NCBI RefSeq assembly: GCF_013402915.1
Contig: NC_050719.1
Location: 372,001-436,000, forward strand
Source of the DNA: Zygotorulaspora mrakii
Lineage: Eukaryota > Ascomycota > Saccharomycetes > Saccharomycetales > Saccharomycetaceae
Length of the DNA stretch: 64,000 bases
Direction: 5' to 3'
Shown: in pieces, positions 39,292-49,711 of the stretch
Layout: each line of letters starts with the position of its first letter
Position numbering within the stretch: the first letter of the stretch is position 1
Program-made: the position numbers and the translations under genes
The notes under the pieces: generated by a model
What the model was told of the DNA's origin: nothing
What the model saw: only the letters and a program-made list of their open reading frames with translations
The model's database searches: none

Positions 39292-41454
39292 TCAAGGTGC
39301 ATCCCCTAGGTTGTCATCGATATTGGCCGCACGTCTGCGAACTTCAGCAGATAACTGACTTTGGACAACGTGGAGTTCCTCTGGGTGCTCATTTTGCCAT
39401 TCCCTCAATTTATGTGTCTGTCCGGTGCAGTCCCAGTAAATACCACGGAAAGTTGTGTATATACCATTTCTACCTTCATACAATGGAAATATGATAACCG
39501 CAAACCCAGTAAAGAACATCCAGATGATAGCAACCACCACCCACCCAGTGAAAAACTTCCTCGAGAAAATATAGCTCGATCCATACATCGGCATTGGCCA
39601 AACAACCAGCATAGCGATACTCAAAAATAGACATAAGTAACCCGCGTATTTGGACGCTTTCCTCAGATGCTCCTCTTCCTCCTTCATTTCCATAACACGA
39701 CGTTCATCTACCAAGTGATTTACTACCTCTGAAACTTGCGACGTGATCGGATTTAATTTCTCAGTATTCGAGGAATTCTCCTCGTTTGCGCTGTTTTCCA
39801 TCAATATGCTAGATCTTGGCTCAATCACATCTTCCAACTCTTCAAACTCATCCACTCTTTTGATACTTTTCAAAATCTCCCAGTCAAAATTCTGCGACTT
39901 GAAGATAAGCGTCAAGAGTGGAGAAAAAATACACGGCGATAGTAACGCAACCACATTACCAACAAGCATAGGGTCATCTTCAAAAGTATTCGCAACTGTA
40001 ATTGACCCATACATTCCCTTTGTGCAAGCCAACCACGACATGATTGCCAAACCTGTACCCAAGATGGGTGACCAGATGGCAGCAATCGTATTCTGTCTTT
40101 TGGACAGTAGAGTCAATGCTACCGGAAACACAGCTGCCGATATTATGATACCCATTAACTCATATAAATATCCCATAGAAATTCCAGCATAATAAAGACC
40201 AGTGGCAAAACCAGACATGGCTAACGAGAAAACAACCATAGAAGCATGAGACATAAGAATTAATCTTTTACCGCTTGCTTTAGGGTTGACGTATCCCTTG
40301 TAGATGTCATACGTGAAAATAGAAGAGACTGCAATGAATTCAGCAGACATTGCTGAAGTAACTGCCATAAAAATCATGAATAAAGTGGCAACTGCTCCAC
40401 CTTTACCCATCAAGGCGACCGCTGCACTTGGCAAAGCCAAGCCCGCTGACACTTGATCTGGAGTCAATCTATTTGGGTACGTTGGGAAAGCCGGTGTTGA
40501 CTCTAAAGCCAAACATGCCAGCCCCATAGTTGTAGCCGTTAGCCATGGGATTGCGAACCACGCCAACCCACCCAAAATATAACCTGGCAAAGCTGCTGCT
40601 GGAGAGGCAGCAATTGCCTTGTTCCAGTAGCCATTGTCAAGCCCAACGGTGCCGAAATTGCCCACGATGTTGATAACAAAAAATATTCCTCCGGATCTTG
40701 AATGCATTGTTAGATAAGAGCCTTCAGCATTACCTTCAACAGGATGGTCTATTGCAGCTTGAGTTATAAGTTCCCAGACTCTGCCGGGCGAGCCCAAAAC
40801 GTCGCTCGTCGCGTAGGTAGTAAACGCGAAGGTCAAAATAATTACGACGATGGCGATGGTGTGGACGTAGTCGGTCAAAAAAGTAGCTTTGATACCACCA
40901 AAAAGGGTGTATACCATGACACCTACGGGTAGGAGGAAGATGCAGGCGACGGTATTCATGCCTGTGACGTCGCTGATGGAGGCGGAGCCACCAGTAAGCA
41001 ACATTGCAGAGACTAGAACGTTAGTTGCGAAGGCGAAGAAAATAAAGACACCGTGTGCGGCGGAACCGTACCTGGCCTTCACGATTTCCAGGTAGGTGTG
41101 AGCTTCTGGTGCCTTTTGCTTGGCCTTGATAGCGATGAAGGCGAATAAAATGATCTGGCAAGTTGCCCCGGCAGCGTAGAAAAAGGGTCCGGATATACCG
41201 TTCCTGTAAGCTTGGGTGGAGGACTGCAGGAGAGTGGCGGCCCATGTCCAGGAGGAGACGACAGCGGCGGAGATCAGGCCAGTTTTGACAGAACGACCGG
41301 CTGTGGAGAACTCTTCGGAGGTGATGATTTCTTTTTGGTAGCGACGCAGGACAAAGGTCGTCAGAATCATACCGACGGAGAAAACCATACCCAGACCGAC
41401 CACGATGGCGTAGCCAGCACCTTGGGGCAAGGGGATGTTTAGAGTACCAGGCAT
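39292..41454 (-). CDS. DUR3: Dur3, urea/polyamine transporter
   Basis: Sodium/solute symporter-family plasma-membrane carrier for urea and polyamines. The 720-aa product begins [22 protein letters not shown], matching the Dur3 N-terminus after a short variable lead. It has about 15 hydrophobic segments with [75 protein letters not shown] and [20 protein letters not shown]. An acidic loop lies near residue 570. The longer frame to 41550 adds Ser/Pro-rich residues not in the family. S. cerevisiae DUR3 is on chromosome VIII, so this location is not shared. GC content is high in the 5' half. Confidence 0.95.
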   Translation of the reverse strand: MPGTLNIPLPQGAGYAIVVGLGMVFSVGMILTTFVLRRYQKEIITSEEFSTAGRSVKTGLISAAVVSSWTWAATLLQSSTQAYRNGISGPFFYAAGATCQIILFAFIAIKAKQKAPEAHTYLEIVKARYGSAAHGVFIFFAFATNVLVSAMLLTGGSASISDVTGMNTVACIFLLPVGVMVYTLFGGIKATFLTDYVHTIAIVVIILTFAFTTYATSDVLGSPGRVWELITQAAIDHPVEGNAEGSYLTMHSRSGGIFFVINIVGNFGTVGLDNGYWNKAIAASPAAALPGYILGGLAWFAIPWLTATTMGLACLALESTPAFPTYPNRLTPDQVSAGLALPSAAVALMGKGGAVATLFMIFMAVTSAMSAEFIAVSSIFTYDIYKGYVNPKASGKRLILMSHASMVVFSLAMSGFATGLYYAGISMGYLYELMGIIISAAVFPVALTLLSKRQNTIAAIWSPILGTGLAIMSWLACTKGMYGSITVANTFEDDPMLVGNVVALLSPCIFSPLLTLIFKSQNFDWEILKSIKRVDEFEELEDVIEPRSSILMENSANEENSSNTEKLNPITSQVSEVVNHLVDERRVMEMKEEEEHLRKASKYAGYLCLFLSIAMLVVWPMPMYGSSYIFSRKFFTGWVVVAIIWMFFTGFAVIIFPLYEGRNGIYTTFRGIYWDCTGQTHKLREWQNEHPEELHVVQSQLSAEVRRRAANIDDNLGDAP

Positions 41455-42330
41455 GTGAATTGTGTTTTGGTAAGCTGTGCTGGGGTGGTCAGGAGAGGAT
41501 GTAGAGGGGGAGAGGATGTGGAGGGAGGACAAGGTGGGATGAGGAGGCAAATGGGTAATATTCGGTGTTTTAAATAGTCCAAAAAGTTGGAAAAGTTTTC
41601 ATGAAGCATCATGAAGTGAGATCGCGATGAGTATACAGCACGGGAGCAGAGATTTGGGAAGATTGCTTTTCGCGGTGCAATGAGGAGTCATTTCAGATGT
41701 GGGACTCGACATGTCGATTGCAGCTACTCCACACGGCTCCTTCGATAATTGGATTGATATGTTCTATGATAGCTTCTTTGGATGGCTTCTTTGATTGGTT
41801 TCCTGAGAAATGGCGAAGACTCCGTAAGTGAGATACGATAACCTCAGTGATGAAAAGTGTCATTAGCGTGCAAGTTGTCTTCACTGCAGATTTCTGGGCG
41901 GTTTACGTATCAAGCGCATTTTTCAGAGTCGGGTTTCCTATCGTGGCGATCCGCATGTTTGGTCGCATAGTTTGATGAGCGAGAGCGATACGGCGGTAGG
42001 GGCAGAGGTTGTGAGAATGGTAGGGCGCAGCGGTGCTGCGTCTTATCTGTCCAGGGTGTAGATTGCCGCAGGTTACGCAAATTAAGACGAATGAAACAGA
42101 TGTAGCTGGCAGATGGTAGGCGGTGTCACGTAGGGAATTGAATTTGGCGGTTTGGAACGGCAATATTGTAATGTGTAGTGGTTTCAATGCACGGAGCAGC
42201 GAGACAGCGAAAAATGTAAAAAAAAAAGTGAAAAACGTAGCGAAAAAAAAGGATTTGTTTAATGACTTGCAATGATCTCAATACAGAGTTTAAGGTCACT
42301 CAGTGTAGGTTGAACATTTTTGAAGGCAGA
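41455..42330. promoter_or_regulatory. Divergent DUR3/CBP6 region with GATA sites
   Basis: An 876-bp divergent spacer. GATAA cores occur at about 41744, 41842 and (reverse) 42041. They fit control of DUR3 by the nitrogen-responsive GATA factors Gln3/Gat1, as known for S. cerevisiae DUR3; this is an inference from short motifs. The frame of CBP6 extends upstream to an ATG at 42262, but that extension is not conserved. Confidence 0.45.
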
Positions 42331-42810
42331 ATGTCATCTCAAGGAGTGAGAGAGGCTGCAAAGAGCTTAGTGAAGGCCCTCGAGCGGTTCCCAAATGAGC
42401 GCATAAAGCACTTGGTATCTTTCAAACAATCGCAGATGGAGAGATTTAATAGGGTGGCCGGATTACAGATTGGACAGTCCAAGGATGCAAGTGATAGTAA
42501 AGTGTCGCTGGACGATATCAAAGATATCATAAACAGAACGTCAGCTCCTTTGGGTTTGCAGAAGAATCTGCTTAAAAAAATGCAATCTGCAATGGTCAAT
42601 GAGGATCTCACGGAGCAGAGCATCAAGGAGCAAATTAGCGCTTTGAACACGCTGACTACGGATAAATATAAGCAATACTACGATGTGAGCGATAAACTGT
42701 ACAAGCCGCAGGGGAATCCGCAGTACTATAAGAGGATATTGGACGAGATCGAGGGCAAGAAGAAGGAGACTTTCATGACAGCGCTGAGAACAGTCATATT
42801 GGGTAAATGA
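42331..42810 (+). CDS. CBP6: Cbp6, mitochondrial cytochrome b translation factor
   Basis: Cbp6 forms a complex with Cbp3 at the mitochondrial ribosome tunnel exit and promotes translation and assembly of cytochrome b. The 159-aa product starts MSSQGVREAAKSLVKALE and contains FPNERIKHLVSFKQSQMERFNRVAG-type core, SLDDIKDIINRTSAPLG, DKLYKPQGNPQYYKR and ends in ALRTVILGK. All blocks parallel S. cerevisiae Cbp6 (162 aa). An in-frame ATG at 42262 would add 23 residues; homology favours 42331. It is convergent with MUD1, as in YBR120C/YBR119W. Confidence 0.93.
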   Translation: MSSQGVREAAKSLVKALERFPNERIKHLVSFKQSQMERFNRVAGLQIGQSKDASDSKVSLDDIKDIINRTSAPLGLQKNLLKKMQSAMVNEDLTEQSIKEQISALNTLTTDKYKQYYDVSDKLYKPQGNPQYYKRILDEIEGKKKETFMTALRTVILGK

Positions 42811-42853
42811 GGCAAGTATGCAAGCTGTAAATATTTTTTAATTAGTTAATTAT

Positions 42854-43738
42854 TCATTTGGCAAAACCGATTGAGATATCGCTATTTTGGAAGCGGCAGG
42901 TATCGCCCAAGGAGTCTTTGATGCTCTTCGCATCATCAATTTGTTGATACTCCACAAAAGCGACTCTGCGTACATTTACCAGTCTAATTTCAACAAGGTT
43001 TTCGCCCTGAAAGACGTCTTTTAATGCCTCGGTGGTTGTGTCAGGTGGAAGATTCTGTATCAACAAGATCTTGTTTGGTGGATTTGCCGATGTAGCACTA
43101 GCTGGTAGCTTCGTTGTACCTTGGCCTAGTTTTCTGTTTGTCACTTTATTCCTGGATATAGATTTGGCGGTGATGTTTTGTTTTTTTGTGGCCTTTACAG
43201 CTTCACATATTTGTCCGATCGTATTTTCATCCAATCCTTTGCTTCGTAGATTAAATCTCAGTCTTCGTAATCGCCTTTTCAAAAGATGCTGTTCCCTTTT
43301 GGTGCTATCGCTGGCCAACTTTCTTTTCAATTGTTTTGTTTTTAATGCTCTATCTAATGCAGCGCCATCTTCGAGGGCTAAGCCCAGCAGTGAGTCTTTA
43401 TTGGAAAAGTGAATATCAATTTTGCGCCCACCAATCATTAATTTTGAACCAAAGGTCTCCACAAATCTCTGAGCAGCTGCATGATTAATGAACGTGATGA
43501 AACACTGATTTCTCAACTTCAACGATCTTGACAGTGATACCGCAACAATATTGTTCGTCGTATCTAATAGCTGTAACTTTGAGTTTCCTACGGTTTCATT
43601 TTTGGGCAGCGGCAACCTTGGATTTTTGACGTATTCATTTTTAGGATTCAAATGCTTCAGTAGTAACCTCGTGAAATTTGCTTTGCTTCTAGGACGACTT
43701 GGTATATTTTGCAAATACAAGGTCTTTAGGTCGTGCAT
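42854..43738 (-). CDS. MUD1: Mud1, U1 snRNP A protein
   Basis: U1A homologue in the U1 snRNP, which recognises 5' splice sites. The 294-aa protein has an N-terminal RRM (LYLQNIPSRP ... CFITFINHAAAQRFVE), a Lys/Arg-rich helical linker (KQLKRKLASD, LLKRRLRRLRFNLRSKG) and a C-terminal RRM (NKILLIQNLPPDTTTEAL ... RVAFVEYQQI). S. cerevisiae MUD1 has an intron near the start; here the frame runs uninterrupted from the ATG at 43738. I see no TACTAAC branchpoint nearby, so the gene is probably intronless. The tail DISIGFAK matches the family. Confidence 0.92.
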   Translation of the reverse strand: MHDLKTLYLQNIPSRPRSKANFTRLLLKHLNPKNEYVKNPRLPLPKNETVGNSKLQLLDTTNNIVAVSLSRSLKLRNQCFITFINHAAAQRFVETFGSKLMIGGRKIDIHFSNKDSLLGLALEDGAALDRALKTKQLKRKLASDSTKREQHLLKRRLRRLRFNLRSKGLDENTIGQICEAVKATKKQNITAKSISRNKVTNRKLGQGTTKLPASATSANPPNKILLIQNLPPDTTTEALKDVFQGENLVEIRLVNVRRVAFVEYQQIDDAKSIKDSLGDTCRFQNSDISIGFAK

Positions 43739-43971
43739 CACTTAAAATTGCGTCGTACAATATGGCGATTTATGCTTTCTTTTGGAATCAACAAGTCTGT
43801 AGGTGAGTGAAGTGTGAGATTGTTGGCACTTTTTCCAGTAAAACATAGAAAAACTTCTGAATGAAAAATTAAAATAGTAATATCTTGAAATAACCACACT
43901 AAATATAAGGAAACAAAAGACTAAATATTAATATATAATATAAAGAAACGAGTAGATTTATTATTTTACAC

Positions 43972-45348
43972 TTATTTCTTGACAGCCTTTTGAGCAGCCT
44001 TGGTGACCTTAGCAGCCTTGTCAGTCTTGACAACGGACTTGATGACACCAACAGCAACGGTTTGTCTCATATCTCTGACAGCGAATCTACCTAATGGTGG
44101 GTAGTCGGAGAAAGCTTCAACACACATTGGCTTAGATGGAATGAATTTAACCAAAGCAGCGTCACCGGACTTGATGAATTTTGGAGCGTCTTCGATCTTC
44201 TTACCAGATCTTCTGTCGTTCTTCTCCAACAATTCGTCGAATCTACAAGCGATGTGAGCAGTGTGACAATCCAAAACTGGAGAGTAACCAGCAGAGATTT
44301 GACCTGGATGGTTCAAAACAATGACGGTAGCGTTGAAAGATTCAGTGGCCTTTGGTGGATCGTTCTTGGAGTCACCACAGACGTTACCTCTTCTGATTTC
44401 CTTGACGGAAACGTTCTTGACGTTGAAACCAACATTGTCACCTGGCATACCAGCTTCCAATTGTTCGTGATGCATTTCGACGGATTTGACTTCAGTAGTG
44501 ACACCGGCTGGGGCAAAAGTGACAACCATACCTGGCTTGATGACACCGGTTTCGACTCTACCGACAGGCACCGTTCCGATACCACCGATCTTGTAAACAT
44601 CTTGCAATGGCAATCTCAATGGCTTGTCAGTTGGTCTGGAAGGTGGCTCAATGGAGTCAATGGCTTCCAATAAGGTCTTACCTTTGACGACACCAGCCTT
44701 GGTTTCCTTTTCCCAACCCTTGTACCATGAAGCGTTAGTGGTAGGTTCAATCATGTTGTCACCGTTCCAACCGGAGATTGGAACGAATGGAACAGTCTTT
44801 GGGTTGTAACCGACCTTCTTGATGAAATTGGAAGTCTCCTTAACAATTTCTTGGAATCTGGATTCGTCCCATTTGACAGAGTCCATCTTGTTGACGGCGA
44901 CAATCAATTGTCTGACACCTAGGGTGAAAGCCAACAAAGCGTGTTCTCTGGTTTGACCATCCTTGGAGATACCAGCTTCGAATTCACCGACACCACCAGC
45001 AATAATCAAAACAGCACAATCAGCTTGAGAAGTACCAGTAATCATGTTCTTGATGAAATCTCTGTGACCTGGGGCATCAATGACAGTAACTTCGTACTTT
45101 GGAGTTTCGAACTTCCACAAAGCAATATCGATAGTGATACCTCTTTCTCTTTCAGCCTTTAACTTGTCCAAAACCCAAGCGTACTTGAAAGAACCCTTAC
45201 CTAATTCAGCAGCTTCCTTCTCGAACTTTTCGATGGTTCTCTTGTCGATACCACCACACTTGTAAATCAAGTGACCGGTGGTAGTGGACTTACCAGAATC
45301 GACGTGACCGATGACGACAACGTTAACGTGAGACTTACCCTTACCCAT
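43972..45348 (-). CDS. TEF1: Translation elongation factor eEF1A
   Basis: eEF1A delivers aminoacyl-tRNA to the ribosome as a GTP complex. The 458-aa protein starts [21 protein letters not shown], with G-motifs [17 protein letters not shown] and NKMD, followed by the two beta-barrel domains ([35 protein letters not shown]). The C-terminus is lysine-rich. Codon use is extremely biased to preferred yeast codons, consistent with very high expression. This one gene stands where both S. cerevisiae TEF1 (YPR080W) and TEF2 (YBR118W) descend from, so the symbol TEF1 is a convenience. Confidence 0.98.
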   Translation of the reverse strand: MGKGKSHVNVVVIGHVDSGKSTTTGHLIYKCGGIDKRTIEKFEKEAAELGKGSFKYAWVLDKLKAERERGITIDIALWKFETPKYEVTVIDAPGHRDFIKNMITGTSQADCAVLIIAGGVGEFEAGISKDGQTREHALLAFTLGVRQLIVAVNKMDSVKWDESRFQEIVKETSNFIKKVGYNPKTVPFVPISGWNGDNMIEPTTNASWYKGWEKETKAGVVKGKTLLEAIDSIEPPSRPTDKPLRLPLQDVYKIGGIGTVPVGRVETGVIKPGMVVTFAPAGVTTEVKSVEMHHEQLEAGMPGDNVGFNVKNVSVKEIRRGNVCGDSKNDPPKATESFNATVIVLNHPGQISAGYSPVLDCHTAHIACRFDELLEKNDRRSGKKIEDAPKFIKSGDAALVKFIPSKPMCVEAFSDYPPLGRFAVRDMRQTVAVGVIKSVVKTDKAAKVTKAAQKAVKK

Positions 45349-46084
45349 TTCTAATTACTACTTGTTGTAAGTGAACTGATGTGCTAAGATAGAATCAAGA
45401 GAAAATTTCCAAATAATAATGAGTATTACACAGAATAGAAGAGAAAAGTTGTCAAATATCAAATTTCTCCTTCTTTCTTATATCCAACAAACCATTTTAA
45501 GGATTAAAAATTTGAAACCCTCTTTATACGGCCCTTGTTTCTTTTTTTCCCGCCTTTTCTCAAGAAATTTCGGGCTCGCTGACAGAGAAAAAAATTTTTC
45601 CACAATGGAAAATGTGAACAAAGAAGAAAAAGCATGTGTCATGGGTGTGGGGTCTGGGTTTCTGCACCATGTACGGCTTCTTTTCCGAATTTGCCAATTT
45701 ATTTTTTTCCTCTTTCGAGCCTTTCGAATCGATAAATTTTTCATTTTTTGCGTCTTGCTGGTGAGATTCGTCTTTTTTCTCTGCCGGTGGCAAAAAGAAA
45801 TAGCAAGAATCGGTGGGAAAGAGGGGAAATAATTGGCTAGTCGGGTGCACGGATGCCACAAAGATGATGCCAGTGGATGTACGGGCTTACACCAGCAGTC
45901 CAAGCAGATTGGTTGACTTGGGAATGTTTTTGGACAATACCCTTTAGGATGCATGTGTGTGTATGCATGCGTTTGAGTGTCTGTGTGTGTGTGTGTGTTT
46001 GTGTTTGTGTTTCGTATCGTATTGTGTTATATGTGCATGCGTTGGTAGATGTTATGTATGATATCTATGTAGATGTGAGATCGA
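45349..46084 (-). promoter_or_regulatory. TEF promoter region with Rap1-like sites
   Basis: A 736-bp region upstream of the TEF ATG. On the minus strand two Rap1-like sequences occur. The one at 45876-45888 matches 11 of 13 consensus positions and that at 45844-45856 matches 10 of 13, by eye. T-rich tracts lie between these and the ATG, typical of translation-machinery promoters. A 62-bp GT-rich run (about 45952-46013) sits next to the MRL1 stop. Rap1 binding is inferred from S. cerevisiae TEF promoters. Confidence 0.5.
45952..46013. repeat. GT-rich microsatellite
   Basis: Runs of (TG)n, including about nine perfect repeats at 45980-45998, followed by TTTGTG variants. It lies between the TEF promoter and the MRL1 stop codon. 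Likely a simple slippage-prone repeat with no evident function. Confidence 0.85.
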
Positions 46085-47311
46085 TCAATCTAGTCTTCTT
46101 GTTGTCGAATCAATTGTGCTGTTGCTATCACTGGTAGCTACCTCTAAACTATCTAGAATATTGTTTTGCTGTTCCATGTCTTGTAAAAATGAGTCATGGC
46201 CTCTAGTGCTCTGGGAGCTGAGCCGTATTGGACCACCAGCACCTAATGTTGGTTTAACATATTTCCTTGGAGCTCGCAATCCTGTTGTGAGCAGATTTCC
46301 TAGGGTCTTGAAGATGGATTTCCATTTGGGTTCACGTTCAATGTACTCCCAGCGCGGACGGAAACTTCTCTCGTTGGACAAATTTAGGCCTTGAGATGGC
46401 GACAATGAGGATAATCCCGAAGAGGACGATGCGAGACCCGAGGAATTGAAATGGGTTTTCATTTTGCCGTAGAGCCATCTTCTGCCCCCGTATTCCACAA
46501 TGAAGAACACCGCAAATATTCCCACGAAAATTCCCAGAACGTTGACCTCTTTGCTCTTGTTGGTTGTGGGGCATGCGTATATGCTTCTTACCTCGAAAAA
46601 ATATGAACATTCGTGCAGGTTGCCAATATATGTCATCTGAGCCTTTGCAGATATTTCCTTGTCACAGACAAAGTAAAGAAGCGTAGATTTCCTGTCTACT
46701 TTGTTCGGACACATAGAGCCGTTATGATACTGCAAAGTAAGTTTCCTGTTTCCGCTCACCTTTGGTTTGGTTGCAAAATCACCAATTGAAACCAACTTGC
46801 TTTCGTCCTTGGGATCTGTGTAGAATCCACCGGTGTGATTATCTAACTGGGGCTCCTCTTGTGCAGTAACAGGACTGGAGCAGATGCCTAACGTGAAATT
46901 TGTATCATAGTCCCATCCTCTTATCATCCATCTCGATTTAGGTGGATTTTTTGTGCTTCCCGTATTACTTCCCTTTTTCCCGTCGTCCACTAATGGTTTG
47001 TTGGGAGTAGATGACAATTGAGATAAATCGATATACGTTCCACTTAAAGGATTAAATACTGCGCAGAATAGATCATCTTCATTCTCATCTTTATCGTCTC
47101 TTTCTATATTACTTTCATCTCCTTTACCGTTGAGTTTGCCGATCGTGCTACGAGTTGTTTCTGTACTAGTAGTATGGAACGAATGAAAATATGCTACGGC
47201 ACCAAAACATATAATCAAGGTACTCACAATTGCAACTGATTTCTTAGAAGATATCATTATAGGCGCTGGATTGGATCTTCCGTTCTGTCGCAGCACTCTT
47301 AATGTAGCCAT
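46085..47311 (-). CDS. MRL1: Mrl1, mannose-6-phosphate receptor-like sorting protein
   Basis: Type I-like membrane protein with a luminal MRH-type domain that sorts vacuolar hydrolases between Golgi and endosomes. The 408-aa product has an N-terminal hydrophobic segment at about residues 25-42 (VAIVSTLIICFGAVAYF). The luminal region with cysteines follows (LFCAVFNPLSGTYIDLS, LQYHNGSMCPN, LYFVCDKE, CSYFFEVRSIYACP). A second membrane span is at about residue 255 (VLGIFVGIFAVFFIVEYGG), then a basic cytosolic tail. S. cerevisiae Mrl1 is 381 aa. It is next to TEF as in YPR079W/YPR080W. Confidence 0.93.
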   Translation of the reverse strand: MATLRVLRQNGRSNPAPIMISSKKSVAIVSTLIICFGAVAYFHSFHTTSTETTRSTIGKLNGKGDESNIERDDKDENEDDLFCAVFNPLSGTYIDLSQLSSTPNKPLVDDGKKGSNTGSTKNPPKSRWMIRGWDYDTNFTLGICSSPVTAQEEPQLDNHTGGFYTDPKDESKLVSIGDFATKPKVSGNRKLTLQYHNGSMCPNKVDRKSTLLYFVCDKEISAKAQMTYIGNLHECSYFFEVRSIYACPTTNKSKEVNVLGIFVGIFAVFFIVEYGGRRWLYGKMKTHFNSSGLASSSSGLSSLSPSQGLNLSNERSFRPRWEYIEREPKWKSIFKTLGNLLTTGLRAPRKYVKPTLGAGGPIRLSSQSTRGHDSFLQDMEQQNNILDSLEVATSDSNSTIDSTTRRLD

Positions 47312-48594
47312 CCAGATGTTGCTCTAGTTTTTAGGAAGTTTATCTTTAATTATCGTTGCCCTATTGTCGCGCATGCGGCTTGCACCTGAAAACCTGAAAT
47401 TTTGAATTTGTCACATCCTGTAAGCAAGCTTACTGAAATATAATGATCTGCAAACAGTACGTGTAATCCTGTAAGCAGCCAGGTGTTTCAATGATAATAC
47501 TCGCAATATCCATAGTAATAAGCAAAGATTGTAAGACCGTTTAAATAGAAACTTGATGCTGTCAACGGAAGGCTGTTACGTGGTACGTTCCACTGTAATC
47601 AAGGTTATGCTACAATCATCTGCCATCTGATTGCAGCACCGCGGTCACTCAAGATAAGGTGTTTCTTTCTGCAATGATCAGCAAAGTGTAATTTACGTGA
47701 TTTTGCTCATTCAATCATTTGTTTTGATTAGTTGTTTGTCCCGCGTAATATGCATCGATTGACAGCTTCTATAAACATCAAAGAGTTGAAAAAGATGCAG
47801 TGCGTCTTCGTACATTTGCAAAGGACGAAGAGAACCATGACGAACACAGAGAAGTTGTGGAAAAAAAGAAGACAAGCGTCATCCTATGGGGATTTTGAAA
47901 TGGCTCAGCAGTGTGTTTATTGGAGGTTTTGTGTTGTACAGCGACTAATAAGCACGTTTACCATGTTTAATGACGCTGAAGGAAGATTAGTCACATTCGG
48001 GAAGTGAAAATATTTTTTTATGAATCTAACTGATCTTTTTTGCTAGCATCAGTGCCTACGTTATCGTTTTGTTCTTGAAAAATTCAACAACTCCTGTGAA
48101 TGCTGAAATTGATAGTTTCTTCCCTTTCCATGTTCTGGATATCATTTGGCTGCCCATTCTAGAAAAAAATAATTTCTCAATCTGTGGAAGGGCATCACTT
48201 AAGTCCCAAAACAAAAGTTTTTTGGATTCTCGATGAGCAAAATGCAGATTAACATTCGAAGAAAACAACCTGAACGGTCATGATATCAAGTCAAAATAAA
48301 ATAGAATAGCTCAAACTAAAGTAAAATAGTCACAAAAGTCGTTTTAGAACTCTAAGTGGGCGTATTCGTGATGGTCTAAAGCTGTTGAACGGGAGACGTT
48401 GTGGACCCTTGAGGTTGTCAACATTCTTTCGAGAACTTCCAAATCACGATGTAACTAGAAATCTTCAAAAATCCTTCAAGTGAACTTTGCCTGCAGAGGA
48501 TATAAAAAGGCAGACTTTATATTTGTAAAGCAACTGGTCTGTCATTGAAAAAGACATCAAGTAGCCTATTTCGCTTTATATTTATATTGTAACC
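47312..48594. other. MRL1-secreted orphan spacer
   Basis: This 1.28-kb spacer lies where synteny with S. cerevisiae ends. Frames at 47732-48007 (plus, TTG start) and 48056-48268 (minus) have no recognised relatives and are not called. Near the downstream gene are a heat-shock-element-like TTCGAGAA and a TATA box (separate entry). Confidence 0.45.
48428..48510 (+). promoter_or_regulatory. HSE-like site and TATA box upstream of secreted orphan
   Basis: TTCGAGAA at 48428-48435 is a two-unit inverted nTTCnnGAAn heat shock element. TATAAAAAGG lies at 48501-48510, about 90 bp before the ATG. These suggest inducible, possibly stress-linked expression; Hsf1 control is an inference. Confidence 0.45.
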
Positions 48595-49209
48595 ATGAAG
48601 TTTAGCTCTTTTCTATTAGCCGCCGTTGTATCAGTTGCCGTTGCAGTAAGATTTGATATAAAAAATGCAACATGTACAAACCTTCATGGTAGACACTGTG
48701 GCACCTATGCGTTGAGAGTTGTTGGGACGAACGATACTTTCTTGGGTGTCTCAACATTTGTTGGCTCGGAGGCGCTCTCAGGAGGTGCTGAATATTCTTG
48801 GGATCAGTATTTGAATCAAAAACCAGGATTTTTAACGCGCTTAACTACTGTCGGAACAAACGAAACTGCTAATTTCAAGCCAATAACTATGACCACTACC
48901 CGTCCTAATTGTAACGTTCAGTCTATCGACACGGGTATGATCGCATTTGCTAACACTGTTACCAATGAAATTTCCTTCAATGATTGGGCCTATACCGCTT
49001 TCAACTCTAGTGTTCCAACGGCTTTGGCTAACCAATTGATGAACTCGACTAGCGTTGGCGTTCAATGTGCACAATGCTGGCCCGGTTTCACTTCTACATT
49101 GCTCAGTACCCCAACTGTCAATATTTTCAGTTCAGATGATATTTTGCCACCATGGTGTTCAGAAATTGAATTCGAACCGGTGTGTCCAGCAGAAGCAGGT
49201 TTTGCTTAG
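48595..49209 (+). CDS. Secreted Cys-containing orphan protein (204 aa)
   Basis: I do not recognise a family. The N-terminus MKFSSFLLAAVVSVAVAVRF is a classical signal peptide with likely cleavage after Ala17. The mature protein has seven cysteines, including C27, C35, the pair VQCAQC and a C-terminal pair (WCSE, VCPA). It also has several N-glycosylation sequons (NAT, NDT, NET, NSS, NST). There is no C-terminal hydrophobic tail, so a GPI anchor is unlikely and the product is probably secreted or wall-associated. Codon use is regular and the promoter has a TATA box. Nothing is known at this site in S. cerevisiae. Confidence 0.75.
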   Translation: MKFSSFLLAAVVSVAVAVRFDIKNATCTNLHGRHCGTYALRVVGTNDTFLGVSTFVGSEALSGGAEYSWDQYLNQKPGFLTRLTTVGTNETANFKPITMTTTRPNCNVQSIDTGMIAFANTVTNEISFNDWAYTAFNSSVPTALANQLMNSTSVGVQCAQCWPGFTSTLLSTPTVNIFSSDDILPPWCSEIEFEPVCPAEAGFA

Positions 49210-49711
49210 CCTTTCACCGCTATTTCATATTTTTCAAACAATCCAATGTTCGAGTATTCGACTCTGCAACTATTATGCAGCTTTGAGGTTATCTTTTCGT
49301 TCTTTTTTTATAGATATGTGACTACTTTATAGACATGTCAACTGAAGACTTTATAGAAGCTATTTGATCCTATATTCCAATTTTTGTTGGCGAAAGACCA
49401 ACTCATTTGAGAGCTGACAGTATCCATCATTCACGATGTTTCTCACGACAATATAAGATCTGTGGTTTTCGGCCGCGTAATAAACCTCCTGAACCGTTTG
49501 AAAAAAGTTGTTTTTGGTACCATTGCCACAATATATCAGAATTATTTTAAGAATTGAAACGTAGTGTTTATGTTAGTTCCTTTTTATGTCAGAGTGTCAC
49601 TGTAAAAAAAAAAAAAATGAAAATAGGTGGAGAAGTACAAAAGCCAAGTGAGAAATATATAGGAACCAACAAGACGCTTATATCCCGATAATCATCTTAA
49701 TAAAATCCTGA
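49210..49711. other. Spacer between the two orphans
   Basis: A 502-bp AT-rich spacer with a 14-base A tract around 49604-49617. No gene or clear motif is seen. Confidence 0.4.

Noticed and set aside
44254..45265. Long frames antisense to the TEF gene
   Set aside because: They are shadows caused by the extreme codon bias of the eEF1A gene on the other strand.
45478..45954. 158-codon frame upstream of TEF
   Set aside because: Lies in the T-rich TEF promoter; Lys/Lys-Lys-rich translation reflects A/T-tract composition and not a protein family.
47732..48268. Short frames 47732-48007 (plus) and 48056-48268 (minus)
   Set aside because: No ATG for the first, no similarity for either; may be remnants but cannot be supported.
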